DNA of 64,000 nucleotides, taken from NCBI GenBank assembly GCA_963770995.1, contig CAVYRS010000004.1:186001-250000 (forward strand), in the 5' to 3' direction. This document shows, in pieces, positions 52,427 to 62,235 of this stretch. Source of the stretch: CAVSWN01 sp963770995 (GTDB taxonomy: Bacteria > Acidobacteriota > Vicinamibacteria > Vicinamibacterales > CAVVIG01). Position numbers and translations under genes: made by a program. How positions within the stretch are numbered: position 1 is the first letter of the stretch; each line of letters starts with the position of its first letter. A model generated the notes under the pieces. The model was not told the origin of the DNA. It did no database searches and worked only from the letters and a program-made list of their open reading frames with translations.

Positions 52427-53851
52427 CTAGCGAATGCCGACCTGGCCCTTGACCACGGCGATGAGCTTCGCCGGGTCGTAGCCCACGCCGTCCTTGAACA
52501 CGATCGTCACCTTTCGAATCTCTGCCGGCGTGGCAATCGGGTTGCCGCGAATGACGACGAGATCCGCGATCTTGCCGGCGGCAATCGACCCGAGATCTTT
52601 GTCCACGCCGAGGATCTTCGCGCCGTTGAGCGTCATGATCTGAATCGTTTCGGTTGGCGAGAAGCCCGCTTCGATCAGCAGCTCGTAGTTCCGCTGATCG
52701 CCGAAGCCTGGCAGCGCACCGCCAAGCCCGGTCGGATCCACACCCGCGCCCAGCAGGCCGCCTGCCTTGACGAACGCGCGCTCGAAGGCCTGCGCGCGCC
52801 GAAACAGCTCGGGCATCGACGACTCCGCCGCGCGTGCCGATGTTTCGCGGCGCGCGCTCAGGTATTCCTCGCGCGTCTCGGGCGCGAGCGCTTCGAGCAC
52901 ACGATCCTCGAGCGGCGGACGATCCGGATACGACAGCTCGTAGACGGCCAGCGTCGAGTTCATCGCGACTTTGTTGCTGACCATCGCCTGGATCGTCCGC
53001 TGCACTTCCGGACCGTCCATCGCCACGTTCAGCAGGCTCGTGCGCATCTCCGGCGAGCAGTGGTCCGGCTGGCGGTTCGTCACGTAGTCGCTGTTGGTGA
53101 AGAAGCCGTGCTCGAGCGTGTCGATGTGGAGCTCGACGGCCTCGCGAAACGAGACCGAGCAGAGATGGCCGGTGAACTTCAGGCCGCGCTTGTGCGCTTG
53201 ATCGATCGCGGCGCCGAGCGCCTCGCGACTGATGTCGGTGTAGGCCTTGAACCACGTCACCCCCTCGTCGGCCCAGTAGTTGACGATGCGTCGCGCTTCT
53301 TCAGCCGTTCCAATCTGCGCCATGGTCGCGGCACCGCCGGGGCCGGTCAGGTACGGACCGGTGAGATGGATGCGCGGTCCAGGCACCTGACCGCGATCGA
53401 TCCCCTTCTTCATGTTGATTTCGTGGTACGGCGACGTGCCGCCGGTCGTGCGGATCGTCGTCACGCCGGAGCCGAGATAGAGCCGCGGCGCGGAGAACTG
53501 AAGCTGCACGCTGCGCCCGCGCGTCGTGTAGAACGTGTGGTCGTGCATGCCGACCAGGCCGGGGATCACGGTGTGATCGGTCAGATCAATCGTGCGCGCG
53601 CCGGCGGCCACCGCCGCCGCGCCCGCCGCCGTCACCGCCGTGATCCTGCCGTTCTGGATCACGATCGTCTGGTCCTCGCGTGGCGCCGCGCCGGTGCCGT
53701 CGACCACGCGCACGTGCGTCAGCGCGACGGATGATTCGGGGACGCTCACGAACTGGCGCACCGGTTCGGCGAGCGTCGTGAAGCTCTGCGCGACCAGCGC
53801 GACCGGCGCACACGCCGCCGCCAACGCCGCCATCAATCTGAATCTGGACAT
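52427..53851 (-). CDS. Secreted amidohydrolase family protein
   Basis: A metal-dependent hydrolase of the imidazolonepropionase-like branch. Residues 1-22 form a signal peptide (MAALAAACAPVALVAQS). The metal ligands appear in order: G-M-H-D-H-T, the lysine in TWFKAYTDI (possibly carbamylated), FTGHLCSV, IDTLEHGFF and GAGVDPTG. The C-terminal composite domain ends LGSIAAGKIADLVVIRGNP. At 474 residues it is complete. It is the last gene of a three-gene minus-strand operon, 10 nt after the DUF1080 gene. The substrate is unknown. Related exported enzymes cleave peptides or cyclic amides. Confidence 0.9.
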   Translation of the reverse strand: MSRFRLMAALAAACAPVALVAQSFTTLAEPVRQFVSVPESSVALTHVRVVDGTGAAPREDQTIVIQNGRITAVTAAGAAAVAAGARTIDLTDHTVIPGLVGMHDHTFYTTRGRSVQLQFSAPRLYLGSGVTTIRTTGGTSPYHEINMKKGIDRGQVPGPRIHLTGPYLTGPGGAATMAQIGTAEEARRIVNYWADEGVTWFKAYTDISREALGAAIDQAHKRGLKFTGHLCSVSFREAVELHIDTLEHGFFTNSDYVTNRQPDHCSPEMRTSLLNVAMDGPEVQRTIQAMVSNKVAMNSTLAVYELSYPDRPPLEDRVLEALAPETREEYLSARRETSARAAESSMPELFRRAQAFERAFVKAGGLLGAGVDPTGLGGALPGFGDQRNYELLIEAGFSPTETIQIMTLNGAKILGVDKDLGSIAAGKIADLVVIRGNPIATPAEIRKVTIVFKDGVGYDPAKLIAVVKGQVGIR

Positions 53852-53861
53852 AACGGTTCCT

Positions 53862-54725
53862 TCAGTACCTGCACAACTGCGGGTTTGCTTTGACGAAGTA
53901 CGTCTTGTAGTTGGAAGCCTTCGGATCCTTGCACCCCTCGAGATTCAGCAGCTCAATCTTCCGGAAATCGGTCGGCGCCGTTTCCGCCTGGATGGCGATG
54001 TAGCCCGAGGCCATCGGCGTGCCGTCAATCTTGACGGCCGGATCCACCGGCGCCACGTTGCCGCCGCCGATCTGCGGCTTCGTGTACTCGAGCACGGTGC
54101 GGCCGTCGATGAGGTGCCGGACGACCTCGTCGCCGTGCACTTCCACTTCCACACGCACCCACTGATCGCCGTCGTAGGTCCTGGACGTGGACGTCGTGCA
54201 ATGCGGCGTGTGCAGCTGGCCGTTCAAGACGACGTTCGAGCCGGGCGTGCAGAGGTTGGCGGTGGTGCGCGGCTTGCCGTCGCCAAGCCCGCCCAGCAGC
54301 TGGACCTCGATGGAGATGGGGAAGTCCTGATCCTTCAACATCGTGCTCGGCTTCTGACAATGAAGCATCAGGCCGTTGTTGCGGATCGCCCAGGCCGGAC
54401 CGCCCGTCACCTGCTGGCCGACGAACCGGTACTCCGCGACGAGGCGATAGTACGAAAACGGCTCCCGATAGAAGATGTGGCCGAACTCGCTGTTGAACGT
54501 CTGCCACTTGTCGTAGCGCACTTCGAGCAGACCATTTTCAACGCGCACGGTGTCGTTGACGTTCTCCCCGAGGTCGTGTTTGGCGAACTTCACGGTCCAG
54601 CCTTCGAGGTTGCGACCGTTGAACAGCTGCAGCCACTCCTGCCCGTTGGGATCGTTTCGTTGCGCGCCGGTCAGCGGCGCCACGGCGCACGCCAGCGCGG
54701 CCACCAACCTCACGGCTTTCAACAT
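53862..54725 (-). CDS. Secreted DUF1080 (3-keto-disaccharide hydrolase-like) protein
   Basis: A 287-residue protein with a signal peptide (AVRLVAALACAVAPLTGAQ) followed by a single concanavalin-like DUF1080 domain: WLQLFNGRNLEGWTVK, VRVENGLLEVRYDKW, FSYYRLVAEYRFVG and GPAWAIRNNGLMLHCQ. DUF1080 proteins bind or cleave modified sugars, and some hydrolyse 3-keto-glycosides. The C-terminus ends with a short Cys-containing tail (PQLCRY). It lies 23 nt downstream of the multicopper oxidase gene, so the two are probably co-expressed. Confidence 0.87.
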   Translation of the reverse strand: MLKAVRLVAALACAVAPLTGAQRNDPNGQEWLQLFNGRNLEGWTVKFAKHDLGENVNDTVRVENGLLEVRYDKWQTFNSEFGHIFYREPFSYYRLVAEYRFVGQQVTGGPAWAIRNNGLMLHCQKPSTMLKDQDFPISIEVQLLGGLGDGKPRTTANLCTPGSNVVLNGQLHTPHCTTSTSRTYDGDQWVRVEVEVHGDEVVRHLIDGRTVLEYTKPQIGGGNVAPVDPAVKIDGTPMASGYIAIQAETAPTDFRKIELLNLEGCKDPKASNYKTYFVKANPQLCRY

Positions 54726-54748
54726 GACGGGTCCTTTCTGACGGTTTA

Positions 54749-57013
54749 TCACGGCATCACGTCGAACACCATCCGCATGCCGGTCTCGACGTGCTCGGCG
54801 ATGTGACAGTGCAGCATCCACTTGCCGGGATTCGACATCTCGACCAGGACGTCCACGACGAAGCCGGTCGGCACGAGCACTGTATCTTTCCACACCAGGT
54901 TCTCGTTCGGCACCCCATTGACCGAGACGACGAGGAACCGCTGTCCGTGGATGTGGATGGGATGCTGCATCGCGTGGAGGGCGTTTCGGTCGTTGATCAG
55001 CCGGAGCTTGGCGACGTCGCCGACGCGGAAGCGCCAGTCGATGTCCATGTTCTCGCGGCCGGTCGCCGTGTCGCGCAGCATCCACCGCGCGTGCCGGCCG
55101 GTCACAATCCAGTCCATCTCGGGCATCGTCCCGCTCCACTCGACCGGGTGGCGATAGACCGATTCGAAGGTCATCAGCGGGCGAATTGGAAACGGCAGGT
55201 TGTCCGCTTGCAGCGTGACCATCAGCTCGTGGTCCGGCGGACGCGGGAAACGCGATCGATACCGATCGATGTCGGCAACGACTTCACCGTTGCGGCGAAG
55301 TCGATCGAACGCCGCCCGGTGATCCGGCACTGCCGGCGTGTCAGCCACGTGCACTGTGCCGAGCACGTGCGACTCTTCGAAGAACGTTGCCTGGACATGA
55401 TCGATCGCACGCACACGATTCACGAGCGAGACGTCACCCGGCGAGTCGAAGCGGACGTCGGCAACGTAGCGCTCCGCCGGCGCGATGGTGAGGTGATCCA
55501 CCCATTCTTCGCGTTCGTAGCGGCTCAAGTCCGACGCGACCACCTTGATGCGCACCGACGGTTGAAATGACAGATTGAAGACGCGCGTGCTCGACACGTT
55601 GGTGAGAAACAGCCGCACCACCTCGCCACGGCGCGCCCGGGCCTCCCACCGCGGCTCGCCGTTGACGAGCAGCACGTTGCCGAATCGGCCCATCAGCGCG
55701 TGCGTCGGCGATTCGAGACCGTAGCCGACCATGCCCGCATCACTGATCAGGAGATCGTCGAGCATCAACACCTCTTCGCGGTTGGCGGGCGCGAAGAAGT
55801 TCGGGTCACGGGAGCGCACGAGCAGATTCCCGTAGAGGCCCAGATCCTGAAGCGCGTCCTCGCGATGGTGCGGGTGATACCAGTAGATGCCGGCATCGCG
55901 AAAGTGAACCCGATACTCGAACGACCCGCCCGGCGCCACCGGTTCCTGCGTCACATGAGGGACACCGTCGAACCGATTGTCGAGCCGGACGCCGTGCCAG
56001 TGCACCGCGGTTGGAAAGTCGGTGCGATTGGTGAAACGCACGACGATTGTCGATCCCTCGTTCACCTGGATCAGCGGGCCGGGATACTGACCGTTGAAGC
56101 CGAGCATCGTCACGGTGCGCCCGAACAGCACTCGCCGCACCGGCGCGGCGACGAGCGTCACGGACGCGCCATCCGCGAGCCGCAGCAGTTCGCGCGGGCG
56201 TGCGAGCGGAGCCGACTGACTCTGCCGCGGCAGATACGACGAGACATCTGGTCGCAGCGTCATCAACTCGGGCGGCATGCTGATGCGGGGGTGCATCGGC
56301 GGCGGCGTCCAGGCGCCTGGCGCGGCGACGCTTCCGCGCGCGTCATGCACATGTTCCGCCGGTGCAGCGCCTTTCGACTGCAGAAAACCGGACAGCACGT
56401 ACGCGAGATCGTGCGGCTGCATCCGTACCGCCGCCGACGTGCCGCGAAGCACGAGCCGGCCGGCACGATCCGAAACGTCAGTCGACGATTCAGCGGTAAT
56501 CAAGATGAGGAGACGATCGAATGCGACGCGCCCCAGTCGAATGGTCCCGTTCCGAACGGCGCCGAGCTTCAACAGCGGGCTCAGTTGTGGCGTGGTCGCC
56601 CAGGCGACGTACGCCGTGTACGGTCCGACCGTCGAGGGTTCAGGAAGATTCCGCAGATTGAACTCGATGTCGTATTGCTGCTCGCCCGCCGCCGTCACTG
56701 CGACACCGAACGGCGAGGCCGGCGGCAGCAGCCGCGCGGTACCGGCGCCGCTGTCGATGTCCATCGCCGGCAGCAGCTCGATGCAGTACAGATCGCCGTC
56801 GGCACGGCCGCCCGGACCAGCGGCCTCGGCGCACGGATCCGCCGCGTCCTGCGATGCGGCCCGTGTATCGCCGGACCCCGCCGCCGCCGTCCACGCGAGC
56901 GCGGCCACGAGGAGCAGAGCCGAGGGCGAAGGGCTAAGGGATCGCGGCAACGCACGCTGATGATAGGCGAAGAAGAGCGCGTTGTCAGACGCGGTGAGGG
57001 AGTGATCGACCAT
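54749..57013 (-). CDS. Exported multicopper oxidase with a long N-terminal extension
   Basis: A laccase-type oxidase coupling substrate oxidation to reduction of O2 to water. All four copper motifs are present: H-W-H-G, Y-H-P-H-H, H-P-I-H-I-H-G near the C-terminus and HCHIAEHVETGMRM, whose Cys and Met bind the type 1 copper. Residues about 20-45 form a signal peptide (LLLVAALAWTAAAG) if translation starts at 57013. An ATG at 57115 would add 34 residues. About 200 residues between the signal and the first cupredoxin domain are extra compared with simple laccases and contain beta-rich segments (FGVAVTAAGEQQYDIEFNLR). It heads the operon with the DUF1080 and amidohydrolase genes and is divergent from the histidine kinase at 57301. 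Confidence 0.9.
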   Translation of the reverse strand: MVDHSLTASDNALFFAYHQRALPRSLSPSPSALLLVAALAWTAAAGSGDTRAASQDAADPCAEAAGPGGRADGDLYCIELLPAMDIDSGAGTARLLPPASPFGVAVTAAGEQQYDIEFNLRNLPEPSTVGPYTAYVAWATTPQLSPLLKLGAVRNGTIRLGRVAFDRLLILITAESSTDVSDRAGRLVLRGTSAAVRMQPHDLAYVLSGFLQSKGAAPAEHVHDARGSVAAPGAWTPPPMHPRISMPPELMTLRPDVSSYLPRQSQSAPLARPRELLRLADGASVTLVAAPVRRVLFGRTVTMLGFNGQYPGPLIQVNEGSTIVVRFTNRTDFPTAVHWHGVRLDNRFDGVPHVTQEPVAPGGSFEYRVHFRDAGIYWYHPHHREDALQDLGLYGNLLVRSRDPNFFAPANREEVLMLDDLLISDAGMVGYGLESPTHALMGRFGNVLLVNGEPRWEARARRGEVVRLFLTNVSSTRVFNLSFQPSVRIKVVASDLSRYEREEWVDHLTIAPAERYVADVRFDSPGDVSLVNRVRAIDHVQATFFEESHVLGTVHVADTPAVPDHRAAFDRLRRNGEVVADIDRYRSRFPRPPDHELMVTLQADNLPFPIRPLMTFESVYRHPVEWSGTMPEMDWIVTGRHARWMLRDTATGRENMDIDWRFRVGDVAKLRLINDRNALHAMQHPIHIHGQRFLVVSVNGVPNENLVWKDTVLVPTGFVVDVLVEMSNPGKWMLHCHIAEHVETGMRMVFDVMP

Positions 57014-57300
57014 CGGTTGGCGGGGGAGGTTGCCGGAGACCTGGGGCGAGGAGAGGACGGGAAGGCGGCCGAAGTGTCCGTCAGAATGTCGCGAGCGTGG
57101 TGCCGCGCGTCGCAATTCAGGCCGACACGCAGGTTTGTCGATGCGGGATCCATGCGGGGAGGAACCCTGACCGAGCGCGCTCTGGTTGGTATAGGATGCG
57201 ACCGATCAGGGTCGTCACATGAAAATGTCGGCTTGGAATAAAGTCCTCCCGCGTCTTCGGCTCGACCAATTGTCATCGAACAAGCGCAAGTCATAGCAAT

Positions 57301-60300
57301 ATGTTTATGCGAGCGCGAAGAGTGCTTCGGACGATGGCGGACGGAACTCCCAGCCCGGACATCATGGACCGCGCAGGCGACGAGCAGGCCCTGCGATTGG
57401 ACGAGCAGGCCCTGCGATTGAGCGAACAACGCAGCCGTTTCGCCTTGAGTCGTTCTCCGGTGGTCGTATGGGAGTGCGACACGGATCTGCGGTTCACGTT
57501 CGTGGATAACCTGCAGCCACCCATTGCCGATCCAGACCAAATCATCGGCAAACGTGCCGATGAGATCCTGCCCTTCGAGTCCGTCCGCGAGTTAATTGAA
57601 GTCAAGAAACGGGTGCTTGCCACGGGAGTCGGCGAACGGGCGGAGCTCAGTGTCCCGGCGGGGAACAAAGTCTTCCACTTCGAGATGGTGGTGGACCCGA
57701 TTGATGACCCGAACGGAACGATCACCGGTTTGCGAGGCTTGGCTATTGACATTTCTGAGCGGAAACGGACTGAGGAAGCCCTGCGCAGCGTCGCCGCGGA
57801 GCTGCAGCACACTCTTCATGTCGCGGCCACAGGTCTGACCCATAGCAGCCGGGACTTTCGCTATCTGTCGGCGAACACCGCCTTTGCCCGATACGTCGGG
57901 CTGCCCCTGGACGAGATCGTCGGCATGCCGATTGTGGAGGTGATGGGCAAGCCGGCATTCGAGATCATTCGTCCCCGCATCGAGCGCGTGTTGCGTGGGG
58001 AGACGGTAGAGTACGAAGACGAACTGCCCTTGGTGGGTGGGCGCAAGTGGATTCGGGCCGCCTATACACCCGACCGAGATGTCTCCGGCAACGTGGTTGG
58101 CTGGTTCGCTTCGGTCATGGACATCACCGACAACAAGCGACGCGAGGCGAATTCGGCGTTCTCGGCCGGCATGACAGCAGCTCTCTCCCAATTGTCCACA
58201 GTCGCCGAGATCATGCAGGCGTTCGGATCAAGGCTTGCGGCGTTTCTGTCGGTCTCATCAGTCACCTACTGGGAGATTGACGAGGTCCGCAACGAAGCTC
58301 GTCTCCATTGTATCTGGGCCGCTCCCGAGGCGGCGGCGCTGCAGGGTTTCGTTCGCCTGGCGGATTTCTTGAGCGACGATCTTGCGCGCGCCACGCATGA
58401 GGGAACAACCGCGGTTGTCCGCGACACGGAAACAGACGCGCGCGTGGATGCAATGGCGTGGCGCGCTATCAAAGTACGCAGCATCGTCGTTGTGCCATTC
58501 CTGCATGAAGGCAGATGGAAATATTCGCTCAATGTCTTCAATTCAAGTCCGCGCGACTGGCGTGAAGACGAGATCGACCTGATCGAGGAACTGGCACACA
58601 GCATGTTTTCGCGCGTCGAACGCGCCCGCGCCGAGGCGGCGTTGCGCGATAGCGAGGAGCGCTACCGCGGGCTTGCGGAACAGATAACCGACGGCATCTT
58701 CGTCACCGATTCGGAAGGACGATACGTAGACGCCAACCGCGCTGGCTGCGAAATGTTCGGCTACACGCTGGAGGAACTCAAAACCCTCACGGTCGGCGAT
58801 GTCATCCCCGCCGATGAGCTGCAGAGACTTCCGGAACAATTCGAGCGTCTCGAGGGCGGGCAAACAGTACGGAATGACTGGCGTTTCAGGCGCAAGGATG
58901 GGTCGATCTTCATCGGCGAGTTGGTGAGCCGTCACCTCTCCAACGGTCGGCTGCAAGGCGTGGTGCGCGATGTCACCGAGCACAAACACGTGGAGGCAGC
59001 ATTACGTGATGAAGCCAGACGTAAGGATGAGTTCCTCGCTCTCCTCGGTCATGAGCTGAGAAACCCTTTGGCAGCCCTTTCCACTGCCATGCAGGTGCTC
59101 TCCAGCGGCGTCAGCGCCGACCGGCGTGCGGAGTTCGAGGGAATGATGGACCGCCAGCTGACCTTGATGCAGCGGCTGCTGGACGACCTGTTGGATCTCG
59201 GCCGCATCACTCACGGTCAGATTGAACTGAAGAAAGAAGGCATCGATCTCGCGGAGTTCCTGCAAAAGGCGGCTGCGTCCATGCAACAGGTCGTCGACAA
59301 TCGCAGGCAGACGTTGCTGCTCGGGCTTCCCTCCGAATCGGTGCTGTTTGCGGCGGATAGAATGCGGCTGGAACAGATCGCGGCGAATCTGTTGAGCAAC
59401 GCCTCGAAGTACACCAGCCCGGGCGGCAGAATCGAACTATCAGGGTCGAGAGAAGGCTCCGAAGTCGTGTTCCGTTGCAAGGACAACGGCCAGGGAATCT
59501 CGCCTGAGTTTCAAGAGAAGATCTTCGAGCCGTTTACTCGTGTGGGGCCGCTCACGACTGGCCCCGGAGAGGCGAGCCTCGGCATCGGTCTGGCGCTGGT
59601 GAAGCGACTGGTGGAACTGCATCGTGGCACGATCTCTGTCGAGAGCAGCGGCCCCGGCATGGGAAGCGAATTCACGGTGCGGCTGCCCCTGGAGCCTGCG
59701 CCATCCGATCAACCCGCTGCTCCAGAAGCGAAGCCTGTTCCTACATCGCGGCGCGCGCGCTCCGTCGTGGTTGTGGAAGACAACCCTGACGTGGCCATGG
59801 GCCTGGTGGCCGCCTTGAAACAGGCAGGATACCAAGTGTCGCTTTTTGCGGATGCCCCCTCCGCTCTGGCAGGACTTTCCAGTCTGAAGCCGCATGCCAT
59901 TCTGCTCGACATCGGGCTTCCCGGAATCGATGGGTCCGAACTGGCGACAGAGTTGAGAAAACACCGGCATTTGCAGCACACTCCGTTCATCGGGCTTTCG
60001 GGCTTCAGCAGGCCGGAATCCGGCGATTTTGACCATTACTTCACCAAGCCGGTGGATCTCGCCGCACTCCTGACTCTCCTCGGTGCGCCCGGAGCAGGGG
60101 AGACCGCAACGGCGCACCCGATGCCCCAAGAGGTCAAGATTCTGAGGGTGCTGCTGATCGATGATCACGCGCAGCTGTCTGCTGCGACGGCCGCGCTTCT
60201 GCGCAGCGAAGGCCTCGAAGTTCGAACTGCGCTGTCGGGAAAAGAAGGCCTGGAAGAAGCGCCGGACTTCAAGCCCGAACTGATCTTGTGCGATCTGAGT

Positions 60301-60522
60301 CTGCCCGACATGCAGGGCTTGGAAGTCATGCGCTTGGTGCGTTCGAATCCCCTTACTCGGCACTCCTATGCAGTAGCTCTCACCGCGCGGTCCAGTGCGG
60401 AGATTCGTGAGTTCAACCGCGAGGCTGAAAGGATGGACATTGACGAATTCATAGCCAAGCCGCTTACGCGCGAAGCAATTCGGACGCTGGTGACCAAGGT
60501 TATGCGGAAACAACTCGTCTAG
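57301..60522 (+). CDS. Hybrid sensor histidine kinase with PAS, GAF and two receiver domains
   Basis: A soluble 1073-residue kinase. In order: a PAS-like domain (about residues 38-155), a second PAS (about 165-285), GAF (about 290-440), a third PAS (about 450-565), HisKA with the phospho-accepting His584 in LLGHELRNPLAAL, HATPase with NLLSNASKYTSPGG and the G boxes CKDNGQGISPE and LGIGLALVKRLVELH, then two receiver domains with Asp870 (LLDIGLPGIDG) and Asp998 (LCDLSLPDMQG). No transmembrane segment is seen, so it senses a cytoplasmic cue. No separate output regulator is adjacent, so the receivers probably act by phosphotransfer to a distant partner. ATG at 57301 is used, and 57307 or 57334 are possible. 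Confidence 0.93.
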   Translation: MFMRARRVLRTMADGTPSPDIMDRAGDEQALRLDEQALRLSEQRSRFALSRSPVVVWECDTDLRFTFVDNLQPPIADPDQIIGKRADEILPFESVRELIEVKKRVLATGVGERAELSVPAGNKVFHFEMVVDPIDDPNGTITGLRGLAIDISERKRTEEALRSVAAELQHTLHVAATGLTHSSRDFRYLSANTAFARYVGLPLDEIVGMPIVEVMGKPAFEIIRPRIERVLRGETVEYEDELPLVGGRKWIRAAYTPDRDVSGNVVGWFASVMDITDNKRREANSAFSAGMTAALSQLSTVAEIMQAFGSRLAAFLSVSSVTYWEIDEVRNEARLHCIWAAPEAAALQGFVRLADFLSDDLARATHEGTTAVVRDTETDARVDAMAWRAIKVRSIVVVPFLHEGRWKYSLNVFNSSPRDWREDEIDLIEELAHSMFSRVERARAEAALRDSEERYRGLAEQITDGIFVTDSEGRYVDANRAGCEMFGYTLEELKTLTVGDVIPADELQRLPEQFERLEGGQTVRNDWRFRRKDGSIFIGELVSRHLSNGRLQGVVRDVTEHKHVEAALRDEARRKDEFLALLGHELRNPLAALSTAMQVLSSGVSADRRAEFEGMMDRQLTLMQRLLDDLLDLGRITHGQIELKKEGIDLAEFLQKAAASMQQVVDNRRQTLLLGLPSESVLFAADRMRLEQIAANLLSNASKYTSPGGRIELSGSREGSEVVFRCKDNGQGISPEFQEKIFEPFTRVGPLTTGPGEASLGIGLALVKRLVELHRGTISVESSGPGMGSEFTVRLPLEPAPSDQPAAPEAKPVPTSRRARSVVVVEDNPDVAMGLVAALKQAGYQVSLFADAPSALAGLSSLKPHAILLDIGLPGIDGSELATELRKHRHLQHTPFIGLSGFSRPESGDFDHYFTKPVDLAALLTLLGAPGAGETATAHPMPQEVKILRVLLIDDHAQLSAATAALLRSEGLEVRTALSGKEGLEEAPDFKPELILCDLSLPDMQGLEVMRLVRSNPLTRHSYAVALTARSSAEIREFNREAERMDIDEFIAKPLTREAIRTLVTKVMRKQLV

Positions 60523-60546
60523 CCATGTTTCGACAAGAGCGAACAC

Positions 60547-61623
60547 ATGCCGATCCGAGACAATGCGATTCGGCTCACCATCCTCGTGACAACGTCCATT
60601 GTGATGACGTTCGGACTCGACGCGCGCAGCGGGGCGGCGATCGTCGCCGATCAAACCGCGGTTCAGCGCCGGCCGCCGGCCCCGCCGCTGCCCGTTCGCA
60701 ACGATGTGCCGAAGCCGGGGCGCGAGATCCTCGTCCTGCGTAACCATCAGCTCCGCCCGGGTGGACACGAGGGTTTCTACAAATTCAGCCGCGACGGCTA
60801 CTGGCCCTATTTCGAACGGATCGGCGCGCGTATCGTCGGACAGTGGAAGGTGGTCGAGCCGGCGCCGCCGGTGTCAGCGGATCGCGAGGACGTGTATCGC
60901 CTGGTGCGCTACGCCAGCTTCGAGCACTGGCTGGCAACGCGAGGCGGCACGCAGTCCGGCCTTGGAGGCAACGGACCAGCGTACGACAACGGCGTGCAGG
61001 GCGTGCAGGATCGCGGCAACCTGGAAGTCGGATCGCGGGGCGCATATTTTCTCGAGGGCGTGATGGCTTCCGGCGGACCGTATTTCATGCCCGGACTTCC
61101 CGAGCAGTACGAGCCCATGGCGGCGGGCTCGCCGCCGCCACCGGTCGATCGCGAACTTCCGGTACGACTCGACGCGGTCCAGCCCGGCGACGAGATCGTC
61201 GCGCTGAGTTACCAGCGCATCCGGAAGCGCGAGTTCGATCAATTCGTCGACGTGACGCGGACCCGTATCTGGCCGTGGGAGGAGAAGCTTGGCGCGCGCC
61301 CGATCGGCCAATGGAAGGTCGTCTACCCGATGACGCCCGAAGGCCGGGCGCCGGGCCGCTTCATCACGACCGCCAACGCCGGCTACGACGAGGTCGTCAC
61401 GCTGACGCGGTTCGCCAGCCGAGCGCACATGGAGGCGATGTCGCCCGAGCGCGCCGTGTACATGGGCGGCAACGGTCCGGACTGGCGCGCCTGGCGCGCC
61501 GCGCTTGATGATCAGGCGACGGTTACGCTCTCGACCAGCGTTGAGCTGATCCAGGGTTTTCTCTATCAGAGTCCGCCGCTGTTCCTACCGGGCCTGCCCG
61601 AACAGTATCGGCGAGTCAAGTAG
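60547..61623 (+). CDS. Exported protein with two NIPSNAP-like (ferredoxin-fold) repeats
   Basis: A 358-residue protein with a signal peptide (residues about 8-32). Two similar halves follow, each with a beta-strand opening (EILVLRNHQLRPGGHEGFYK; EIVALSYQRIRKREFDQFVD), a W-P-[YW]-[FE]-E motif, GARIVGQWKVV or GARPIGQWKVV, and a Met/Pro-rich closing P-G-L-P-E-Q-Y. The layout matches duplicated NIPSNAP/dimeric alpha-beta-barrel proteins. Function is unknown. It lies 24 nt after the kinase gene and may be in its operon. Confidence 0.7.
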   Translation: MPIRDNAIRLTILVTTSIVMTFGLDARSGAAIVADQTAVQRRPPAPPLPVRNDVPKPGREILVLRNHQLRPGGHEGFYKFSRDGYWPYFERIGARIVGQWKVVEPAPPVSADREDVYRLVRYASFEHWLATRGGTQSGLGGNGPAYDNGVQGVQDRGNLEVGSRGAYFLEGVMASGGPYFMPGLPEQYEPMAAGSPPPPVDRELPVRLDAVQPGDEIVALSYQRIRKREFDQFVDVTRTRIWPWEEKLGARPIGQWKVVYPMTPEGRAPGRFITTANAGYDEVVTLTRFASRAHMEAMSPERAVYMGGNGPDWRAWRAALDDQATVTLSTSVELIQGFLYQSPPLFLPGLPEQYRRVK

Positions 61624-61654
61624 CTGGTCTCGCGAGTTTAACGGTTCTATACAC

Positions 61655-61712
61655 GCTCGTCCTGAGCTTGTCGAAGGACGAGCTCGTGGTTCGACAAGCT
61701 CACCACGAGCGA
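61655..61712. repeat. R1 element
   Basis: CTCGTCCTGAGCTTGTCGAAGG, GACGAGCTCGTGGTTCGACAAGCT and CACCACGAGCG, nearly identical to 29697-29757. It separates convergent genes and runs into the 3' end of the hydrolase remnant. Confidence 0.88.
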
Positions 61713-62122
61713 ATTCGTACAGTCATTTCGGACTCGCCAGACCGCGTCGGCGCGGTCACGTCCTTGAGACGATCCACGGCTGCAGGCGTCACCGGCGCGT
61801 ACGGCGGCGAGGTCAGGCGGAGTATCGCGAGGTTCCGCGCGGTGATGGCCTCGAGCTCTTTCGCGACCGCCGGACGCGTGCGCGAGACGGACCAGATCGA
61901 ATGCGCCATCCACGCCTTGAGGATCGCGTCGTCGCCGTCCTTCACGGCAGCGAAGATCGCAGCTGACTGTTTGACTTCATCCGGCGGCTGCGCGAGCCCA
62001 TTCGGCGGCGCCGAAACCAGCACCGGGCTGGCGACGCGGTCGGGATGCAATAACGCAAAATCGAGCGCGGCTGCGCCGCAACGCCGATCAACACGGCAAC
62101 GAAGGAGGCCTTCATGACTCAA
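61713..62122 (-). pseudogene. Alpha/beta-hydrolase remnant
   Basis: The readable part (GAAALDFALLHPDRVASPVL, then AIFAAVKDGDDAILKAWMAH and DVTAP) matches the middle and cap region of an alpha/beta hydrolase, just after the place where the nucleophile G-x-S-x-G should be. The nucleophile elbow is missing (RCRVDRRCGAAA), there is no N-terminal strand-rich half, and the C-terminus after DVTAP runs into an R1 repeat and loses the catalytic histidine region. It is therefore a decayed fragment. The rest of 61624-62235 holds only R1 and no convincing gene. Confidence 0.65.
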
Positions 62123-62235
62123 GAATAGCAGCCAGAGCTGCGCAGCCCGCGCGACTCGAGAAAATCCTTCGCCCGCAGACAGACGTAGGAACGCCTCTTG
62201 AAGACAAGCGCGATGGGAGCTGAGGGAGGCGCATC

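Noticed and set aside
55700..57241. 513-codon plus-strand frame opposite the multicopper oxidase
   Set aside because: The minus strand contains all copper-binding motifs, and this frame is its complement.
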